The notes: generated from the sequence alone by a model not told the origin. Positions 42,101 to 53,448 are shown, counted from the first letter of the stretch. The stretch is 64,000 nt of DNA from Helopsaltes ochotensis (GCA_013400155.1 VXBM01000216.1:373297-437296); one strand, 5' to 3'. Program-made: numbers and translations.

Positions 42101-45100
42101 CAGAACCAGACAGATAATAGATACAATTATGTAAAAGGGAAAAAAAATATCATGCTTTACATGTATATTTTGTAGACTCAAAACTGATTTGCAGAATTCC
42201 AGGAAAGGCTTTACAGTACTGGGAAAAAATGCAGCTGCACAGCTGGGGACAAGTGAGCTCTGGGCCTGAGAAGGGGATGTGGACATTTTCCTTCTCCTTA
42301 AAGAATGCTTTCAAAACACCGTCCTAGGCAGGCCACTCCCAAACCAAGAAACAAATAACTCAACTCAAACTGCAGAGACAATCACTATGTTATTTAATGA
42401 GTGGATTCATTAAATAAGAAGAAAGAAATATGAAGAAGGAAGATGCCCCAAGAAATGCATGTTCCTGGTTTGCTCCCACATGACATTAATTTCTTAATTA
42501 TCTTATTGTCAGTCTCATAAAACATCCACTGATACCCGTACAAATTTCCTTGCTGTCATTCCAAGCCGCTCTCCAGGCCAGGTTCCTCTCTGCACTCCTC
42601 CTCTCCCTTGTTACCTAAACTTAAAGGACTACACTGGGCATCACTTGCCAAACATTTGCACACAGAGAAACTCCTGTTTACACAACAACTGCCTCTGGTG
42701 CTGGCACATGAAAAATAAAGACTGGTTTTCAAAAGGGAAGACAAATGAAAATAATAACATAGCACAAAAGGGATTTGAAAAAAATACTCCATGGATTTTC
42801 ATTTTCTGTCTCAAACAGATTAACATTTAGTGGCCATCTCCCAGGCAATTCAAACTAAGATATAGGAAAGCCTCTAAAAAACTATCACAAGCAATGCACT
42901 CAAAAGGTGCACAGAAAATAAGTTCTCCTCAGGCAAAGATGACAATCCTCAAAGTTAAGTTGCCCCAGCTCAGAACAGTGCAACACTACAAAGCTACTTC
43001 TGATCCCATTTTTAACCCAATGTTGATCAAAAGCCACACCTTGTGTGGTTTACTGCAAAAAAGCCCAAACCCCAAACAACAACCTCAATTCTGGACTAAG
43101 TAGCCTCCACTGATAAAGTTTTCACAACTTCTAGACTTTGTCTCCTTCCATTACAAGGCAAATAAAAAACCAAAAATCAGAAAATGAGCTAACTTAGCTT
43201 TTGGCCCTCTAGTTTATTAAGTTCCTTTGAGTAAAAAAATAATTCAGTTATCTGGGTTGTATTTGTCATCTGTTATGGAAAGAAGTTACTGAACATTTCC
43301 AGTTCACGACAAATTGCACATTTAACTTTACTATACAGACACTGCAATATTGACAAAGTTCTGCTATTGATTAAACTGTTCTAAGGCTTTTCCTAACACA
43401 AGCAACAGCCATGCCTGTCTGATAGGTTGGATGAAGGGTAATTAGTCTTCATGTAATTATCCTGACAGATGTGTCACAGTTCTTGAGAGGAGTCTTCAAC
43501 AAACTTTAGGTTTAACCCTTATTTAAGGACTACAGCATTTCAGTGTAGAAACATCAAACATTTCAACTGAAACAGCTAGAATTATCTTCAGGCTTCTTTT
43601 CTTTTCTCATGCTAACCAGGTTTAAATTCACTACATTTCAAGTCTAAAAGAAGTTCTGAACTGTGCACTGATGAAAGCAGACAGCTCAAGAGCAGACTGT
43701 AGTGACCAGGTATTGTCCTCATAAACTAGAAATGCATTTCTGCAAGTGGTACCTAACCATTAATTACCCGGAGTACCCTCACCGTAGGACACGACACATG
43801 ACACCTCCCATTTTTGGGGAACACAGCACTGGACTGGGAGTCCAGGGTACAAGCCTGCTTCCTTTGCTACAGGCTTCAGACAGGATGATTTCCGCCCCTG
43901 CGCTGCCAACGCTCCATCTTTTGCAGTTGTCATTGCTGCAATGAAATTTGTTAATTACATCACCTGCTGCTGCTAATCTCTGTTAGTGGGAGAGATGTTC
44001 TTTCACAGGAAACCAACCACATTCCATCAGCTCCTGCCCTGAAGGCCAGGATGCAGCTCCTTACTTGTGTTATACTTCCACCTCGTGGCAAATATATTTC
44101 AGTACATGGCCCATTTCAGGCAGCTTTCATGTAACACCAAGTGCAAACCCTCCTCATCATGAACACTGCTGTTTATTACAAATACAACCAAAGCATTCTT
44201 TTCCTCCATAACTCTCAGCATCTGCCCCAGTTTTGCTGTTTTATAGATAAAAAAGAGTTTCAGTTTAGTCTTTTTTCTTTGCAACTTTTATCACTGCAAA
44301 AATACCACTTTGCCAGCTACTCCCCAGTGATATTTCAGTGAGATTTTATTACAAATTAGGAGAAGGTAAATAAAAATCCTCAAAATTTAATCAAGGCTTT
44401 TAGGACCTTTGCACAAAGTTCACCTGGAACTTTAGGGCCAACAAAGAAAACATAAACAAATGTTTAAGGAAAATCTGGAATGACTATAAGAAAAGCTATA
44501 GCATCATCTGCTACATAGCATAATTTTGCATGATATATAGGGGATATAAGCATGGAACTCACGGCAAACCAGTGCAACATGCTAAAAAATGGAGATAATT
44601 AAACAGGATAAATTACATTAAATGCCTTGAAATACCATGCTGACTAATCATTAAAGAAGGCAAATTTTACATATGAAATTATTCTCAGGATTTTTTTTTC
44701 TTTAAGAAGAACTGGGCATTCAACAACAACAAAAATTAACATCTCAGCTAACCTTCCATTATGCATGTCCTCTTTCAAGAATTTCTTATGTCTCTAAGGT
44801 ACTTTTGCAGCCCAGAACTATTAAACTCTTCCCTCTAACATGAACTGTATATGAGAAGTGGAACAAAGATGTCACATACCTGGGAGAGGTAGCTGAACTA
44901 ATAAACCACTAACTCTTGAATCCTTGTTGAGTTTTACTGTCATATCCAAGAGCTCTTCCTGTGAAATATCTTTAGGCCTCAGTATGATCTCACTAGAAAT
45001 GCCTGATAAAAACCAAAAACAGAAGACATGTCAGAATAAGGAAACTGAGTGATGTGCAGCTTAGTCACTTAGCCAAAAAATCTGTCTGATTCTTAACAAC

Positions 45101-47589
45101 TGTTTCCAAACACCATTTTGAAATGCAAAATGAAACTTATGGCTCCCATTCAAATCACATTAAAACTACTTCCTCCATACACCCATGCAATTGCTTAGGT
45201 CCATCAGAGAAAGAATTTCTTCCATGGAAGAAATTGGTGCAAAATTTAATTAAGACACTAAGGGGATTCCTCCTGCTTTATTTTTTTCTTTTTAAATAAG
45301 AATATCTTGCGCTTACTAAAGGAATATTTATATGACATACCCACAGCTGCAGCTGCTTTTATCTTGTTCCTGACATATATGTGACTGGCTGGATTGTCTC
45401 CTACTAATATGACAGTGAGGTGAGGCCTCTGGTTCCCAGCGGATATCCACGATTCCACATCCCTTCGAACTTCTTTCAAAACCTGGTGAGCAAGCTTTGT
45501 CCCTGAGATAATGGTTGCTTCGTCACTATAAAAAGACACACAATATTTAGGTCTAAAATTTCACCGGGAGGAAGACACCTTGAAGTGTGTGATCTACCAT
45601 TTTAAACACTGCCAAATGTTTTGATTCATGTGCTAGCATTTCAAATATTATTTGAAAAACATTAACACACTACAAATCTACATGAGAAAATCAGTGTTTC
45701 TCCACTCTCTCATCTGAAGAGTACAGATGTGCCACCACTGCACATGGAAGAGGAGCTCAACAGCCACAACTCACCTTCCCAACACACGTAGCGAGCCACA
45801 TAAACTTACATGAACTCCTCCATTTTGGAATAAAATATGAGAACATTCTTATACCCTTAGGTTTTACTGGTTTAAGGGGAGTTACCCACTTCCCCCCTCA
45901 AACTTCCTTAAAAATGGATTTGACATAGGATTATTTACACTATCTTTTGTTCAAGCCTCAAGTTCTCATATTTCATAGCTGCTGGGAAGGGAATCAGTAA
46001 ATAGCATTTCTCACATCTGTAAAATATAAAAATAGCAAATACTGAAATATGTTGATGGTTCTTAGGTTTAGAATCAAAGTAGTTTAAGCCCTTTGATGGA
46101 AATATCAAGAACTGCATACAAGAACTGCATGAACAAATAAAGCATCGCCTGTACAGAAAGCTTACACTGCAGCAGGCTCTTCAAGACATTGAAACTAAAT
46201 CATGAATTATTGTTATTGTAAATTTTATACACATTAAAACATTGACCAGGTGTTGGTCAATGACAGGTTTAATGATAGATTTGTGACAGATTTCATGACT
46301 AAGTTAAATTACAGACTTAATATGTGTTACTACACCATCCTGTCCCACTGTTATCCCACCCACCCATGGATGCTCTTACTCATGAACCCAGCATGGATTT
46401 ACAACAGAAAATTCTTCTTGTTTATGAATCTGGTGACTTGTAGGACATGACAGAAACAAAGATCTGCTATTTTAGATCAATTTGTACTCTAAAAGCTGGA
46501 GATCATATCAAGCATCAAAACAGGACATGCCCCACACCCCATAAAAACCTGTGGAAAATTATTAGTGCAGGAACATCTGTGTTCTGCAGAACTGGAAAAA
46601 ACAGTTACTAGCAGCGTAGAACAGAAGTAGGATATGTACCGGTCAGAGCTGTTTCTCCCAAAACCGGCAGAATCAATTCTCAATAGGCAGAACGTACAAG
46701 GGGTCAGATGCTTATTTAAATGGCTGTTCAGCTCACTCGTCTTTTCATTCTTGAAATCACAAAGATAGCGCTTTCAGCATTGGCACTTGTGATCTCCTGA
46801 ACCTCTTTAGTCAACTTTCAGCCAGGTCTTAAGACAATTACATATAAATGAAAAGGGTCACAAGCAGGAGCTCAGAAGAGACCCTCCCATGCACACCCAG
46901 GCAAGAGCTCAGAGCTGCAGTGCTGCAAAACCAACACCAGAATCCCTTTGCAGACAGCACAATAAATTAAACGCAGGGGGTGTATTGTCAGGACACTGAT
47001 CCCCACTGCACCAAAGCATGCCCTGTTTGCAGCAAATGATGAATATATACAGTAATTCTGCATAAATCCACTGACAGGCTCTTTAAGGTACCGGGAGCAA
47101 GCAAACGCCGACTCACAGACTGGGAGAGGGCAGGAAGGTCACATCGCAGGGGCCACTTCAATTTCAAGGGCACCACTTAAATCCCCGGTCCATCACCGGG
47201 CCAGGGCCACGGGCCCGCTCGCCGCCCGCCCTCCCGCTGGTTCTTCCCCGTTTCCCCGGGAAGAACCGCGGACCTCGGCGGGAATCCAAGGACATCCCGC
47301 GGAAGGGCGATGGCGGGGGACCCGAGCCCGCTGATCCCTCAGACGTTCCCAGCCCTTTGGGCCCGCCGCGCCATGAGGGGTACGAGCATGAGGATGAGAA
47401 GGAGTAAGGAGGAAATGAAGAGGAAGAAGATCCCATCGGCGCAAGGTACCTGGCGGCGCTGCGAGGGGAGCTGCTAGTGCTGCGAGCGAGGCTTCGCCAC
47501 CGCCTCAGGGGCGTCCAGCCCGGGCGCAGCAGCGCGGCAGAAGAGGAGGAGGCGGAGGAGAAGGAGAAAGCCGTGGTGGCCGCCGCCAT
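24039..47589 (-). CDS. MTHFD2L: Mitochondrial methylenetetrahydrofolate dehydrogenase/cyclohydrolase 2-like, complete eight-exon gene
   Basis: This bifunctional matrix enzyme oxidises 5,10-methylene-THF with NAD(P)+ and opens methenyl-THF to 10-formyl-THF, feeding mitochondrial one-carbon and formate production. The coding exons are 47450-47589, 45341-45525, 44880-45002, 40078-40230, 39245-39352, 35432-35524, 31287-31412 and 24039-24151. They sum to 1041 nt, 346 residues plus TAG, against 347 in human. Residues 1-47 are rich in Ser, Ala and Arg with no acidic residue, as in a mitochondrial presequence. Y97 and K101 form the catalytic YxxxK pair. VQLPLP is at 144-149, PEKDVDGFH at 163-171, AGRSKNVGMP at 212-221, and PGGVGPMTVAMLLKNT is near the C-terminus. 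R214, D238 and R246 align with the Arg/Asp/Arg set that binds phosphate for cofactor use in MTHFD2. MTHFD2L is preferred over MTHFD2 by neighbours and by ending at KLIY without the longer MTHFD2 tail. Introns of 0.3-7.1 kb contain no other gene. Confidence 0.97.
31287..31412 (-). CDS. MTHFD2L: MTHFD2L exon 7
   Basis: Acceptor GATTCCAG, donor GTCAGT, 126 nt. It encodes IPKLITTDMVKEGAAVID, then a GINHIHDP segment and KLVGDVDFE. All motifs agree with the family. Confidence 0.95.
35432..35524 (-). CDS. MTHFD2L: MTHFD2L exon 6
   Basis: Acceptor CATTTCAG, donor GTAATA, 93 nt. It encodes DATVTITHRYTPKEQLKIHT and ADIVIVAAG. D238 and R246 are the conserved pair tied to cofactor preference in MTHFD2-type enzymes. 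Confidence 0.95.
39245..39352 (-). CDS. MTHFD2L: MTHFD2L exon 5 (start of Rossmann domain)
   Basis: Acceptor TTTCCTACAAG, donor GTAAGT, 108 nt. It encodes the dinucleotide-binding AGRSKNVGMPISMLLH and HTDGEHERPGG. R214 is the likely phosphate ligand. Confidence 0.96.
40078..40230 (-). CDS. MTHFD2L: MTHFD2L exon 4
   Basis: Acceptor TGTCTCCCAG, donor GTAAGA, 153 nt. It encodes HIDERTVCNAIVPEKDVDGF, then a CLDQ-x-SIIPAT segment and EIIKRTG, the folate-site and hinge region. Confidence 0.97.
41117..41166. repeat. 18-base direct repeat, 32-base period, in MTHFD2L intron 3
   Basis: GTGACTGCCCCATGGCCT occurs exactly at 41117-41134 and 41149-41166. It sits within a GC-richer block (about 40.95-41.36 kb) that differs from the AT-rich intron around it and may be a transposable-element fragment I cannot name. 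Confidence 0.7.
44880..45002 (-). CDS. MTHFD2L: MTHFD2L exon 3
   Basis: Acceptor TTTATCAG, donor GTATGT, 123 nt. It encodes ISSEIILRPKDISQEELLDM through VSGLLVQLPLP. The VQLPLP loop is a family signature. No long open frame surrounds it. Confidence 0.95.
45341..45525 (-). CDS. MTHFD2L: MTHFD2L exon 2 (substrate/catalytic region)
   Basis: Acceptor TTTTTATAG, donor GTATGT. It encodes DEATIISGTKLAHQ through HLTVILVGDNPASHIYVRNK, with the catalytic Tyr and Lys. The in-frame extension upstream (reading SFY) is intron, and its apparent start is GTG, not ATG. Confidence 0.97.
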
Positions 47590-47900
47590 TTCGGCTCGGT
47601 CCCCGCGAACGGAAGCGCCGCCGCAACCAAGCGACGAGGGGCGGAGGCGGGGCCTCTGCCGGCACCGGGACGGAGCCCGGGGGCGGGGCGGAGCCCGGGA
47701 CCGGCTGAGGCGCGGTCGACGGGACAGGGAGCCTCCTCAGGATACAGCTGGAGCCACGAGAACGATGCCCCAAGCACGGGCGGAGGCTGCCGCCTTTGTT
47801 TCCCGTGAGCTGCTGTTCCCGTCACAATTTGGAGCGGGCAGACGCAGAGCTCCACGCTCTGCATCCGTGCCCCTCGAAGTTATTCCCTGCACCCTCGTGT
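47200..47900. promoter_or_regulatory. MTHFD2L: CpG-island promoter of MTHFD2L
   Basis: Dense CpG across the first exon, with GC boxes (GGGGCGGGGC type) at about 47.65-47.70 kb, upstream of the start on the minus strand. No TATA box was noticed, as is common for housekeeping metabolic genes. The transcription start is inferred to lie between about 47.60 and 47.75 kb. Confidence 0.7.
47450..47589 (-). CDS. MTHFD2L: MTHFD2L exon 1 (mitochondrial presequence)
   Basis: It starts at ATG in GCCGAAATGG and ends AG before donor GTACCT. It encodes MAAATTAFSFSSASSSSA and on to RSAA; the remaining AG joins T of exon 2 as Ser47. It lies in a CpG island with GC boxes upstream. Related copies lie at 48.4 and 51.3 kb, but this is the only minus-strand copy with both an intact start and an intact donor. 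Confidence 0.88.
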
Positions 47901-48299
47901 TTTTGGAGGGAAGTCTCGTGGAATTGCTTGCAACTTGCGTATTGGTGCCTTCTGTCACGTTCAGTGGCAGATTTTATAGTAAAAAATCGTCTGTGCAGAG
48001 TGGAAGAAGAAAACAAACCAAGATCTGAAATAGTATACAAAAAGCATGCCGAAATAATAACAGCACCCTCACCAGCCTTCTGACAGTGGGAAATCCCTTT
48101 ATAAGGTTGGGAAAAGCTTTGGAAAGATGTGTCAACTTAGGCTTCTTGTGCTGCTATGGTCCTGGCAAAGTTTTCGATGGTGTTTCCAAAAGGAATGTAG
48201 CTCAGGCGCTTCCACAGACAGCGTGCATGCTGGGTCTTAATGGCTTATCCTTTCTAAAATATTATTCTTATCAAATTATGCCCTAGATAAAAACACTCC

Positions 48300-48660
48300 A
48301 TTGTCCGCCCGCCCCTCAGCATCTCCCGTCCGCCGCGCACCCGGTCCCGCCTCTCGTCCGGCTCTTCCCTTCGCGGCTTGGTCGCGGCGCCGCTTCCACC
48401 CGCGGGGTCCGATGACATGGCTGCGGCCACCTCAGGGTTCTTCTCCTGCTGCTCCGCGCTGCCGCTCCCGGCATGGCCACCCCTCACCTTCCTCCCGGCG
48501 CCCCGGGCCGGCTGCAGCGCCGCCAGGTACGCGGCGCCGATGGCGGAGCTTTCCTCCTGGCTCCTTCCTCCTCGTCCTCCTCGTCCCCTTCGCCCTGTGT
48601 CGGGAAGCGCGCGGCGCCCCCCGAGGGGACGGCGAGGAACCTTTTATCAGTATACGGTGG
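48300..48660 (+). repeat. Inverted duplicate of the MTHFD2L promoter/exon 1, start and splice donor intact
   Basis: Read on the plus strand this is similar to the 5' UTR, first exon and start of intron 1 of MTHFD2L. Shared landmarks are CGCTTCC...CGCGGGG before the start, ATGGC followed by GCGGCCACC, and the end GCGCCGCCAG/GTAC, then CGCCGATGG in the intron. An ATG at 48417 opens 36 codons (MAAATSGFFSCCSALPL and on to GCSAA) plus AG, with donor GTACGC at 48527. The phase is that of true exon 1. It points away from MTHFD2L toward the chemokine gene, so it cannot be its first exon unless this segment is inverted in the assembly. No downstream partner exon was found on the plus strand. Confidence 0.75.
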
Positions 48661-50280
48661 GGGATAGAACGTGAAACAAAGGTGCACCGGTGTTACTTTT
48701 GGAAAGGAAACAAAACAAGTGTCGGTAAAAGCAGTGATAAACCTTTATAACGCTATGCACAATTATTACTGGGTCATTTAAGTGCATGTTTTCATGGAGA
48801 AACAAGGAAATCGTTTAGATCTGATTTATTTGAAATAGCAGTTTCTGTACTACAAAATAAGTGATAGACAATAATAACTATTCCTACTACAACTCTTTCT
48901 ATATAGTGACAGTCTCTAAATTCTGTCAGGTATTTTCAGAAGTGCGTGGTATTTTGGCTTTTTCACTGGTTTTCATCACTAGTCCAACAAACCGGGTAGT
49001 CCATTTGAATAACAAGAAACATAAAATGAGCTCTAAATTTAAGCAGATTCTACTCAGACTTTGCCATCTGCCAGTTCAGATCAGCTCAATTTATAATAGT
49101 GAGGAGCATTTGCTTTGCCACGACTCTTTCTGATGACTGTGACTCATTATAGGACTCTGTGGGAGTGACAGTGAGGTGTCCAGTTGGTGCTTGAGCTCCC
49201 TGCCAGGACTACAACAGCAGAGAACAAGGATTTTCAGCCTTAGGAAGCTTCTCTTAAGCTTCATTGACATTGTTAATTTGGTTTACCTTGTCTTCTGGGT
49301 TTTTGATTCTAAAAGAATCATTAAGAACTACAGATGTTGCCAAGAATTCTAGTGTGGAGTCTAATCACACATTACAAATTGTGTGATAAGGGATCTTCCT
49401 GTGGATCTTACATTAAAGCTTATTCTATTAAAGGAAAAAAAGAAAAAAGAAAATTACATTTTAAAATTCTTTTTTCCTGATAACAAATCATCAAAACGAA
49501 CCCAGCATTTTATGTTGCTTTTACTTATATTGCTTTACCTATGTTGCTTTTACTTGCTTTTACTTATGCAGATAAAATTAGCACAGTTACCAAAGTCAAC
49601 AAAAGATGTCTTTATGAATTTAAAACAAATCAAATCTACCCTGAAGTTCCAGCAATCCCCATACCTGTTATGTCCATCCTCTTGTCACTTGCCAAATCGT
49701 TCTTCAGCTGACTTCAGTTTTAATAGATATACTCACCAGATGACTTAAAGGTTTGGGATAACACTCATTTACAGACAATCCCAGAAAATAACTTCACTCT
49801 AGGTTAGTCAAATAACTAAAAAAAAAAATATATATATCCTGGAAATTATACGTCAGGTCACAATTTTCAATGTACTTTTCATGTTAAAAGTTCAGCAAAG
49901 ATGTTGTTTTGCTAATGTTATCTATGTAAGCCTCTCTAAGATGGTGGCGTTTCCTTTATTGAAAGTGTGTGTATTTTTCCAAAGCATCTTGAAAATTGTA
50001 TAGACTCAAAGGGAGTTATGCACATTTTACAGTTGGTATTCCCTTCTATATCTTCACAGGGTTACCGCATTCTTTGTGGGGAATTAGACACATTGTAGCA
50101 GTGGTGTTTCACAACTGCAGAGTTCCTGACTCTTCCCATCTGTTTTTCTGGGGTTGTTTTTTAACAGCAGAAAGTTTGTGTCCAGCAGAGATTTGAAAAA
50201 TCTCCACCTTTCCCAGGCTGAACTTGTGTGTTCTTTCTGTTGTGCAAGGACCGATGGCTGCTGCCCACGTTTTCATTCTG
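48661..50280. other. AT-rich spacer, no gene seen
   Basis: It lies between the inverted duplicate and the next GC-rich block. It has repeated TTGCTTTTACTTA-type words near 49.50-49.57 kb, and no exon that I can support. Confidence 0.5.
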
Positions 50281-50480
50281 GCACAGGTATTTCGTCCAGA
50301 GCGAACAGTGGAATGGTGAAGGTGGAGGTGAGTGGCTGTGAAATGCCAAACAGCCTGGCGAAAGCCATGCCTGCCATCCCACTGGTGGGGGTCCGCCCGA
50401 AGGACGATGGCTGGGGAGCCAAGCCTGCCATCCCCTTGAATTATTAAAATATGAATATGGATCTAATATCGATATCCAAC

Positions 50481-51118
50481 TGTGATGGACAAAGACTCTC
50501 TAACAGTTTAAAGTTAGAAAGTGTATGTTTATTACTATGCTGGGCAGCGCATGGGAACGTTCCCAATACGCACTACGAATTTTAGCGATCATTACAAAGC
50601 CTTTTATTTACGAAAGTGTTGAATACAAAAAATACAAATGCATATTCATACCCCTGTCACTTCCTCTTCTCCGTATGCTAATTCGCAAAAAGGCTATTAA
50701 GCATGCGTAGTTTGTTCCCTGAAATGAGTCAGGGCTCCTTTCTGGGGAGGGGTCTCCAAAAATGAGGAAGTAAAATGAGTCTTCCTCGCTCTGACCTTTC
50801 TACCTTTTCAATGCAGACGTGACAACGCAACCCTTGGTAGAACCCACAGTTTCCTGTGTTCCATGGGTCCTTCAAACGTGGGAAGTTTGCACCTCTCTTG
50901 TGTCCTGTTTACCACATTCTGATTCTCATTACCAGCACAGTTACACAAACATGAAGTTGACAAGCAATGAGTTATTAGATCTGGGACAGCTGATCTAAGA
51001 TCCGGCTTCTGTTAACTGTAAACAAAGCTTATCTTTCTACCTCAGCTAACTCAGCAACCATAATCTTAACTTTTCTTAAAATCCTTAGTTCTTTGAAATT
51101 AATGTCTCACCCTCAGGC
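50481..51118 (-). mobile_element. Possible LTR or LTR fragment between the duplicated exon-1 copies
   Basis: On the minus strand the block ends with an AATAAA signal (50528-50533), then a U5-like stretch closing in CA at 50481, as in an LTR 3' end. It also has a TAAATAAAAGG box and GC content unlike its neighbours. I could not find a matching TG start with a target-site duplication, so the upper boundary is a guess and the element may be truncated. Confidence 0.35.
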
Positions 51119-51121
51119 GTT

Positions 51122-51430
51122 TTGCGCCCTTTTTGCCCGCCGTGCGCTTCCCGCCACAGCGTGAGGGGGACGGGGGGGACGAGAAGGAAGGAGCCGGGAG
51201 AAAACTCCGCCATGGGCGCTGCAGCCGGCCCGGGGCGCCGGGAGGAAGGAGAAGGTTCGCCATGCCGGGAGCGGCAGCGCGGAGCAGGAGAAGAAGCCTG
51301 TGGTGGCCGCAGCCCGCAGGTGGAAGCTCAACCCAGCCGCGAAGGAAAGAGCCGGGACAATCGGCGAGATCCAGGCGGCGGCGGGGCGGGCGGAGCTGAA
51401 GGACGGGCGGTGCCCAGGGGCGGGCGGAGC
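51122..51430 (-). pseudogene. Second, broken duplicate of the MTHFD2L promoter/exon 1
   Basis: On the minus strand it is roughly 90% identical to the 48.4-kb copy over the exon core (by eye), for example TCCGCGCTGCCGCTCCCGGC and GGCGCCCCGGGCCGGCTGCA. The bases that carry the ATG are missing, and so is a stretch of about 16 bases that holds the splice donor. That second loss lies between two GCGCC runs, as expected of a microhomology deletion. It is therefore unlikely to work as a first exon. It still forms a CpG island. Confidence 0.75.
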
Positions 51431-53423
51431 TGAGGGCGGCAGAAGCTCATCCTTAGGGTAAATCCCCGCGGTCGGTAGGGGAGTTTTGGTTAGGAAAACC
51501 TGTATGCCGTTTCTGCAGAGGACATAGGAACCTGCTTTTTATTTAACCTGACTGTGGAAACCCCTTTAACTGTAGCGCCTTCACTTGCAATGTGTTCAGC
51601 TACTTTAATCAAATAGTAGTGGTGAAAACCCCCAAACTCTATAATAATTGTTACTGTCTTGATGGATGATAGCTTCTCTTTCTGTGTGGAAGAGGATACT
51701 GAGTTCAGATCCATGGAGCAAGGCATTTGTCTGGGTTTTTGCAGAAGCAGGTGTTCCTCTATTTTTAATGTTAAATGGAGTATATTTTCCAAGGACTTTT
51801 CCTGCCTTCCTAGTGAGACCTTTACAAACGACTGGCATGTTATTCAGATGGTGACAGTCATAATTTTTGAGTACTCTTGCAGAGTAAGCATGTTTATTTT
51901 CTCCGTGAAAGGATTTTTCTTCCATAGTCTACAGCTGTGGAGAACTAAATTCCAAGTCATTCCTCCAAATATTCTATAAATGTTTTCAGTTCCATCAAGT
52001 TCATTACAATATAGCACAAAATGTGCTATTTACTCAAAGCTAGAACTTTACATGGAAACCAAACTCTCTTTCCAGTTCCATGGGGAAAAAAAAAAAAAAC
52101 CAAAAAAACAAAACCAAAAACAACAACCCTGAAACTATTTCAGGTGTTAAACGTAGTTTTAAGTTGCAATGGGAGGCTTACTGTGACTATGTACATTTGA
52201 CTTATCTACGGGCACTTATGTGAATCTCTTAGGGTGCCGTGAAGGTTAACATTATTAATGCTTAATATCTTGGGAATTTCAAAGAATGCATGATAACAAT
52301 CCCTGAGCCCCATGAGGACTTTAAAACCCTGAGAGGTTTTTGATGTGTCCTGTTTCACTAGCATTTTTTTCTTGGGCAATGTACTTTCTTGCTGAAAACT
52401 TGGTGGGAGGCAAAAGTCCAGAGTTGCACAAGATATTTCCATTGCTTTTTTAGTAGATTAACTTGCATCTGAAGAAAAACATATGATATAGAGCAGAAGG
52501 GAAGAAATGTAGATATTTTTGCTGAGCCATGGTTTCATAGTGTATGAAATAGGCATCTATTCCTGCAGGTAAATTATACTTTTCAGCTTTTGAAAGAATC
52601 TGGTTATTGTCATGATCTTTGGTATATACTGGGCAGGGAAAGTGAAAAATCTGCTATGTTTTGCAGATATCTGCTGCTCTGAGGAAGAGGAGCAGGCTGT
52701 AGCTCTCTCTGGAATCCATGCTGTTCCTGAGACAGGCATGGTGTAACAGGGCAATGTGGTTAGGGCATTTCAGACAGACACCATTCTGAGGGGGCAAGCT
52801 ATGATGTGTGCAGACACACTGCAGTTTGTTGAGAAGTGGCCATTGCAGGCAGGACTTTCTCAAGGTTCTGAAGAGGGAGCAGCAGTTTCAGGTCACCTTT
52901 AAGAGGCAGGGAAAAAATGGTAACAAGGAAACGGAAGAACATTTCATGCTCTCTAGCCATGGGTGTGTAAAGGAGACAGGTTTCCATATGCCTTCATTTG
53001 TCTGTCCCATGTTCTGGGGATGAGCCAGCTTTCCTCAGGTGTCACAGGAGAACACTCATGACTCACCCATGTCAGCCAGCCCAGGATGTGGCTGTGCCTT
53101 CAGACAAGGTTTTGTTGGATTTCGTGTGCAACCAGCAGTTGATTTTGTCTGTCGCTAAACAAGTACTGTGTACCTAGTGATGGAAGAGATGGTTTATCCT
53201 AGAAATGTGCACTGAAGAATCCAGAGAAGGGGATTCTTGGCTTTTAGAAGTGTCAGAGAGCTGGGACATGAAACATTTTTTTGAGCTTGTTACAGCTGGG
53301 ACCAAAACAATTTTTTTCTGGAAACAAATTTACTGTTGCAAACTTTTATTGTTTCTTACTAGAGCAAACACTGTTACTCCGTCCCACCCAGAAAAATGGG
53401 TTTAACTTTAAACACAGCCCACT

Positions 53424-53448
53424 TCAAGGTAAAGCAGAATAGAAATCC
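53424..53448 (-). CDS. Candidate last exon of the CXC chemokine
   Basis: After acceptor CCCTGCAATCTGCAG a 25-base piece reads G, then DFYSALP and TGA, in frame with the AG left by exon 3. This would give 97 residues, a normal chemokine length. A minus-strand AATAAA follows near 53344. A competing choice is 13 bases at 55016-55028 (acceptor GATCCCTGTAG, tail REIG then stop, 93 residues). Neither is proven. Confidence 0.35.

Noticed and set aside
47477..48028. 183-codon plus-strand open frame over the MTHFD2L CpG island
   Set aside because: It is the reverse of exon 1 and its GC-rich promoter, where stop codons are rare. The product is low-complexity Arg/Ala/Glu, with no domain.
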